Assembly: GCA_002696685.1 (NCBI GenBank)
Contig: NZSI01000044.1
Span: forward strand, 7,090 to 38,575
DNA length: 31,486 bases
Direction: 5' to 3'
Source: Chloroflexota bacterium
GTDB lineage: Bacteria > Chloroflexota > Dehalococcoidia > SAR202 > UBA826
Positions within the stretch are counted from its first letter, which is position 1. Each line of letters begins with the position of its first letter. The notes beneath the pieces are model-generated. The model saw only the letters and a program-made list of their open reading frames with translations. It did no database searches and was not told where the DNA came from. A program made the position numbers and the translations under genes. Shown in pieces: positions 27,081 through 31,486 of this stretch.

Positions 27081-28703
27081 ATGAAGTCCCGTCCAAATGT
27101 TATCTTGATTCTCGCTGACGATATGGGGTATTCAGACCTTGGTTGTTTCGGTTCTGAAATAGACACTCCAAACATTGACTCATTAGCCAATAATGGGTTG
27201 CGTTTTTCCCAAATGTACAACTCAGCCCGGTGCTGCCCATCCCGCGCGGCATTGCTCACAGGTTTGAACCCGCAGCAAACTGGAGTAGGTCACATGGTGA
27301 CCGATATGGGATTGCCAGCCTACCAAGGTTATTTAAACAAGAACTGCGCCACCATTGCTGAAGTCCTTAAGAAAAACGGATATACCACGCTAATGTCAGG
27401 AAAATGGCACGTAGGAGGTTCCTATAACCTCCTAGACAAAGACAGCTGGCATCCTGGAGACAACCGGCACCCAACACCAACTCAAAGGGGATTTGATCAG
27501 TTCTTTGGAATAGTTGCCGGAGCGGCTAATTTTTTTCATCCTAGAACATTGATGGATAACGACACATTTATTGAAATTGATCCTCCAGATTTCTATCTGA
27601 CCGATGCTATCAGTGAAAACGCCGTCTCAATGATAACGAAGGCATCATCTGGGGATAATCCATTTTTTCTTCATGTAGCTTATACAGCCCCACATTGGCC
27701 ACTTCATGCTCTTGAGGAAGACATAGCTAAATATCGAGGAAATTATCGTGACGGATGGGACTCGCTCCGAAAAAACAGACATGAAGAACAGCGGGGCATG
27801 GGAATTGTTGATGATAAGTGGGACATATCTCCCAGAGACGCTTCCTCACGACCATGGAAAGAAGCTGAAGATAAGGAGTGGGAAGACTTAAGAATGGCCG
27901 TATATGCTGCCATGATTGACCGCATGGACCAGGGAATTGGAAAAATCCTCACTAAATTAAAAGAACTTGGTGAGGACAAGGACACGGTGATCATGTTTTT
28001 ATCTGACAATGGTGGATGCGCTGAATTTCTTGCGGAGGACACCAATCGACCCGATCCGTCTCAATATTCATCTTCAACAAGCGATGGAAGGTCAATGACC
28101 GTGGGTAACAGGAAAGATATTGAACCTGGTCCCGATACCACTTTCATGAGTTATGACCTAGCATGGGCAAATGCAAGTAATACTCCATTCCGGAGATTCA
28201 AGAGGTGGACTCATGAGGGGGGGATCTCAACCCCTTTTATTTTAAACTGGCCAGAAAAAATTTCTAGACCATCGATAATAACCGAGGCAACCCACATTAT
28301 AGACATTGCTGCAACAATTTATGATGCTGCCAACGCCCAGTATCCCTCAGAACTTAATGGAAACGCTACAAAACCATTGGAAGGGCACAGTTTTATGCAG
28401 GCGATTGAAACAGGCTCATGGGAGAGAAAAGAGCCGATTTATTGGGAACATGAGGGAAGTAAGGCTATGCGATATGGAGAGTGGAAATTAGTCAGCGAAG
28501 TTGGTCATAACTGGGAGTTCTACAACATGTTAGAAGACCGAACAGAACTGTCTAATCTTGTTGACGGAGAAAGTGACAGAGTTAGAGGAATGCTCAATTC
28601 ATACAAAAAATGGATGGAACGATGCGAAGTCCAAAATTGGCCATTACCAGGACATTTATGGAATCCAGAGATGATCTCTTCGTATGCCCATAGATCGGGC
28701 TAG
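27081..28703 (+). CDS. Type I sulfatase (arylsulfatase family)
   Basis: Hydrolyses sulfate esters using a formylglycine made from cysteine. From the ATG at 27081 the protein has 540 residues and begins directly with KSRPNVILILADDMGYSDLG, where D13 and D14 are calcium ligands. The modification motif is CCPSR within the conserved block ARCCPSRAALLTG, so the formylglycine would be C51. K108 and H110 (SGKWHVG) and the later FLSDNGG ligand pair are intact. The next block, LNPQQTGVGHM, is typical of arylsulfatases of the S1 family. There is no signal peptide, so the enzyme should act in the cytosol on imported sulfate esters; TTG 27066 or ATG 27069 would add only a few residues. No maturase gene is adjacent. 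The stop is five bases from that of the convergent MFS gene. Confidence 0.93.
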   Translation: MKSRPNVILILADDMGYSDLGCFGSEIDTPNIDSLANNGLRFSQMYNSARCCPSRAALLTGLNPQQTGVGHMVTDMGLPAYQGYLNKNCATIAEVLKKNGYTTLMSGKWHVGGSYNLLDKDSWHPGDNRHPTPTQRGFDQFFGIVAGAANFFHPRTLMDNDTFIEIDPPDFYLTDAISENAVSMITKASSGDNPFFLHVAYTAPHWPLHALEEDIAKYRGNYRDGWDSLRKNRHEEQRGMGIVDDKWDISPRDASSRPWKEAEDKEWEDLRMAVYAAMIDRMDQGIGKILTKLKELGEDKDTVIMFLSDNGGCAEFLAEDTNRPDPSQYSSSTSDGRSMTVGNRKDIEPGPDTTFMSYDLAWANASNTPFRRFKRWTHEGGISTPFILNWPEKISRPSIITEATHIIDIAATIYDAANAQYPSELNGNATKPLEGHSFMQAIETGSWERKEPIYWEHEGSKAMRYGEWKLVSEVGHNWEFYNMLEDRTELSNLVDGESDRVRGMLNSYKKWMERCEVQNWPLPGHLWNPEMISSYAHRSG

Positions 28704-28708
28704 CTTTA

Positions 28709-29950
28709 CTATTCTTGCTCTCTGATTCTTTTTGAACCCAGGAAAAAAAGCAGGGAAATTGCAATGGCTAATCCTCCCATGACTGCCAGAGACCAGCGTG
28801 GCGAAGTAGAGTCGGCAAACCAACCTATCCCCAAGCTAAAAAATATCACCATTCCCATTACAATTCTATTAAGACTAGTGATTCGGACCCTGTATTCATC
28901 ATCGGTCAAAACTTGAGTTAGAACTCCATTGGTAGTCCTATACATGGTCTGGGTGGCTCCAAAAAGCGCCAACACGAGAAAGGCCATCGGCATCCATATA
29001 GACTGACTGAAAATAAGAGTGAGAACCGCACTGGCTAGAGCGGAAATGATGCAGGCCATTCCTCTCTTTTTGGGAAATCCAAACGCTGATAACAAAAACA
29101 CCATTATTAGGCCGCCTGCACCATTGACTGCCATGAAATACCCACCAAAATCAGGTCCCTGATGAAGTACATTCGCGGTGAACATCGGCAACAGGAAAAT
29201 CACAGGGTGACAAACTATATTCGGCGCAGAGGACAGGCCGATCATTAACGCAAGTACCCTTTGTTTCTTCCATAAGTATCTGAACCCTTCCACCATATCT
29301 TCAAAAAACCCAGCGACACCAGGTGCAGAATTTGAGTTCGTCTGTTTGAAAGGAGTTTTCATCGGAATAAGGGAACAAACTACACCCAAATAGAGTAGTG
29401 CTTCAAAAATAAAATTCCAGAAAAACCCAAGGGACGCAACGATGATGCCACCAACAAATGGACCTATCATCCTGGTTCCCGGAATGGTCAATACATTCGT
29501 AGCATATGCGTTACTAAGAGAATCCGGCGCCACTGTATTGGCAATAAGCGCCTGCTTTACGGGCATCTTAATTGATTCACAACTTCCTGCCACAAAAGCG
29601 TAAAAAAACGCGTGCCAGACTTCCACCATATCCATTCTCACAAGAAATGCGAAAGACAAGGCAAAAAGTGCCATAAAAATTTCTATGCCAATTATGAGTC
29701 TGCGGCGATCAAGTCGATCACCAATAACTCCTCCCCAGGGACCTATGAATATCCCCGGAAGAGCAGCTGTCCCTCCAACACCTACCACTAGAAGGGCCGA
29801 ATTGGCGCCACCTTCAGACAGATACTTTACAAGCCATCCAAGAGTTAATAATTGAAGCCACAGGGCAGTGTTACCAAAAAAATTGGCTGCCCAGATAAAC
29901 CTATAGTTACGATATGCTCTCCATGAATCCAAGGTTTGAATTCGAGGCAC
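28709..29950 (-). CDS. MFS transporter (DHA3/enterobactin-exporter-like)
   Basis: Twelve-helix permease of 413 residues. The N terminus (SWRAYRNYRFIWAANFFGNTA) and the loop 2-3 motif GPWGGVIGDRLDRRRLIIG are typical of the MFS branch containing EntS and many putative drug or metabolite exporters. The segment SCESIKMPVKQALIANTV also matches this branch (about residues 123-140). The start is GTG 29948-29950. It follows the second enolase-superfamily gene by 69 bases on the same strand and is probably cotranscribed, so it may move the substrate or product of that enzyme; direction of transport is not known. It converges on the sulfatase gene. Confidence 0.87.
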   Translation of the reverse strand: MPRIQTLDSWRAYRNYRFIWAANFFGNTALWLQLLTLGWLVKYLSEGGANSALLVVGVGGTAALPGIFIGPWGGVIGDRLDRRRLIIGIEIFMALFALSFAFLVRMDMVEVWHAFFYAFVAGSCESIKMPVKQALIANTVAPDSLSNAYATNVLTIPGTRMIGPFVGGIIVASLGFFWNFIFEALLYLGVVCSLIPMKTPFKQTNSNSAPGVAGFFEDMVEGFRYLWKKQRVLALMIGLSSAPNIVCHPVIFLLPMFTANVLHQGPDFGGYFMAVNGAGGLIMVFLLSAFGFPKKRGMACIISALASAVLTLIFSQSIWMPMAFLVLALFGATQTMYRTTNGVLTQVLTDDEYRVRITSLNRIVMGMVIFFSLGIGWFADSTSPRWSLAVMGGLAIAISLLFFLGSKRIREQE

Positions 29951-30019
29951 GCTAATTCGAAAACCTATTGTAGACAGCCTTTCTGGGGAATATTGATTTC
30001 TGCGAATAGCATCAAATTA

Positions 30020-31120
30020 TTATTCAGCAGTTCCGTTATATCCTCGGTGCAACAGGTCCCAATCAATCTCGTACCCAAGTCCAGGTTTAGTTGGAGCATG
30101 AACATAGCCACCCTCAAATTGTATATCCTCAACGAGTCCAAACATATTTGCACCGGTACACGGAAAAAATTCGAAGAACTCACAGTTTGGAACGGCCATC
30201 GTTATATGAAGGTTGGCAACATTGTTTAGAGAATTACCACCATGATGGATTTCACATTTCATATTGAATCCCTCGGCAAGGTGACAAAGCCTAATCATAG
30301 GAGTTATGCCACCGGTGACAGCCACGTCGCCACGGAGTATGTCCGTTGCATATTGAGTGATCCATTGAGTCATTCCGTAGTATCGGCCCGGAGCATATTC
30401 AGTTGACATTATTGGTATATCCAGCTTCTGATGAAGCTTGACGTAGTTATATAAATCTTCTTCTACCAGAGGGTCCTCATACCAGTAGAAATTAAGATCT
30501 TCTATGGCTCGACCAACCCGCATTGCATCCTCGTACTGGTATGCCCACATGGAATCTAGCATCAGCTTCATGTCGTCACCAACAGCATCACGAACTGCCT
30601 TGGATATTTCAATGTCATACATCGGGTTTCCATGGGGATGAATCTTATGGGCAGTCCAGCCCATCTCTTTGAACTTAATAGCCTCTTCTGCATATTCTTC
30701 CTTGGTTTCATGATATGCGGTGCTCGAATATACAGGTACAGTTTCTTTGCAGGTTCCGAGAAGTCTATGGATCGGCTGATTCGCTATTTTCCCGTTTATA
30801 TCCCAAAGGCAGATATCTATTGCTCCGATCACGTAAGTAGATACCGATCTATTCATCTTCCATAGATCCCACCAGATAGAACCTATATCCTGCGGGTTTC
30901 TACCCATAATAATCGGCTTGATAAATTCAATAAGACCAGGAGCAAAGTGGTTAGCGCCCACCCTTGACGAACCTAAAAAGGCGTTACCCGAAATACCTTC
31001 ATCAGTTTCTATTGTCACTACCCCGAGCTGCTGTGTCTTACCAAAAGTGGTACCAACCCCTGTTTTCCAAACCTCGGTTTCCCAATCAAACATATCTACT
31101 TTAACGTTAGTAATTTTCAT
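30020..31120 (-). CDS. Mandelate racemase/muconate lactonizing enzyme family protein (KxH variant)
   Basis: Second enolase-superfamily enzyme, 366 residues from ATG 31118-31120, which has GAAGG seven bases upstream; the frame extends 20 codons further but the ATG start matches the family. Metal ligands are D189 (MLDS), E215 (WYEDP) and E241 (TEYAPG). On the second strand the pattern is K159-I-H161 in place of KxK. D265 (RGDVAVTGG) and H292 or H293 (EIHHGGN) fit the Asp-His dyad, and E317 lies in FFEFFP. It is distant from the other copy at 22152-23270, so they are different families rather than a recent duplication. A sugar-acid dehydratase type reaction is a reasonable inference; the substrate is unknown. 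It lies between the amidase and the MFS gene on one strand. Confidence 0.91.
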   Translation of the reverse strand: MKITNVKVDMFDWETEVWKTGVGTTFGKTQQLGVVTIETDEGISGNAFLGSSRVGANHFAPGLIEFIKPIIMGRNPQDIGSIWWDLWKMNRSVSTYVIGAIDICLWDINGKIANQPIHRLLGTCKETVPVYSSTAYHETKEEYAEEAIKFKEMGWTAHKIHPHGNPMYDIEISKAVRDAVGDDMKLMLDSMWAYQYEDAMRVGRAIEDLNFYWYEDPLVEEDLYNYVKLHQKLDIPIMSTEYAPGRYYGMTQWITQYATDILRGDVAVTGGITPMIRLCHLAEGFNMKCEIHHGGNSLNNVANLHITMAVPNCEFFEFFPCTGANMFGLVEDIQFEGGYVHAPTKPGLGYEIDWDLLHRGYNGTAE

Positions 31121-31219
31121 ATAAATACCTTCCCAAACCCAATGTAAAATACTGCCTTGCAGTGAGTCGCACTTCAGCATACCTAAATTTATCTACAGAA
31201 TAAAGATATGGCTGTTAGC

Positions 31220-31486
31220 CTAATCACAAACAGCTGGTAGTTCCTTCCAGAAACCTGTCGCCTGCTCAAAAGCTTTTGCTAGCTGTAGAACCCCAAAATC
31301 ATCTCTATAACGACCAACTATCTGTATTCCTACAGGTAACCCTTCAGCTGTAAAACCACAGGGAACCGAAACCGCAGGGTGACCGGTGGCTGTTATGTAA
31401 TAGCAAGACTTCATCCATGATATGAAATTTTCCATCTCTATTCCGTTGATATCTGAGACCCAACGTTGTTTAACATCAAACGGGGG
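31220..31486 (-). CDS. Amidase signature family protein, C-terminal part (runs off window)
   Basis: Only the last 88 codons lie in the window; the frame is open to the edge at 31486. The visible part has the amidase tail pattern: PPFDVKQRWVSDINGIEMEN, then ITATGHPAVSVPCGF, then GLPVGIQIVGRYRDDFGVLQLAKAFEQ. These are conserved near the C terminus of amidases related to GatA. The Ser-Ser-Lys catalytic triad would be upstream, outside the window. The gene ends 100 bases before the second enolase-superfamily gene on the same strand, so the two may be transcribed together. It could be a secondary amidase for catabolic substrates rather than GatA itself. Confidence 0.88.
   Translation of the reverse strand, partial: PPFDVKQRWVSDINGIEMENFISWMKSCYYITATGHPAVSVPCGFTAEGLPVGIQIVGRYRDDFGVLQLAKAFEQATGFWKELPAVCD

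Noticed and set aside
1..31486. CRISPR array, insertion sequence, prophage or toxin-antitoxin/defence island
   Set aside because: No regularly spaced repeats, transposase, integrase, terminal inverted repeats, or defence-type protein motifs were seen on either strand.

Overview
The window looks like a piece of a compact, AT-leaning bacterial chromosome. The best guess is a marine Chloroflexota of the SAR202 type. This is inference: no rRNA or other marker gene is present. It rests on the mix of enolase-superfamily enzymes, a luciferase-like flavin monooxygenase, a sulfatase, many transporters and giant FtsX-like permeases, together with Gram-positive-style SOS signals. No CRISPR array, tRNA, rRNA, insertion sequence or phage gene was seen.

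Left part (1-20.4 kb): housekeeping and envelope genes. Homoserine kinase (minus) is divergent from mutS2 (plus). mutS2 converges on an RND/MMPL exporter (minus), which is divergent from methionyl-tRNA formyltransferase (plus). Then comes a two-gene minus-strand operon of giant FtsX-type permeases with no ATPase beside it, and a 207-aa protein of unknown function (plus). Next is an SOS mutagenesis operon, imuB-dnaE2 (minus). Its promoter carries a perfect GAAC-N4-GTTC LexA box placed between the -35 and -10 hexamers, and its start codon sits so close to the -10 that the mRNA is probably leaderless.

Right part (20.6-31.5 kb): an accessory, catabolic-looking region. It holds an NHL beta-propeller protein (plus); a minus-strand run DMT transporter -> enolase-superfamily enzyme -> GNAT acetyltransferase; a luciferase-like monooxygenase (plus); an MFS transporter (minus); a cytosolic sulfatase (plus); and a second minus-strand run amidase (cut by the window edge) -> enolase-superfamily enzyme -> MFS transporter. 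The layout suggests two parallel transporter-plus-enolase modules for sugar acids or related hydroxy acids, flanked by desulfating, amide-hydrolysing and oxygenating enzymes.

The main observations are the LexA-controlled imuB-dnaE2 cassette without imuA; a DMT transporter whose first membrane helix is encoded upstream of any ATG/GTG/TTG, implying an ATC or ATT start behind a good Shine-Dalgarno; the FtsX pair with apparent beta-sandwich inserts; and five convergent gene pairs whose ends overlap or lie within 5 bases. I found no convincing wholly new multi-gene system.
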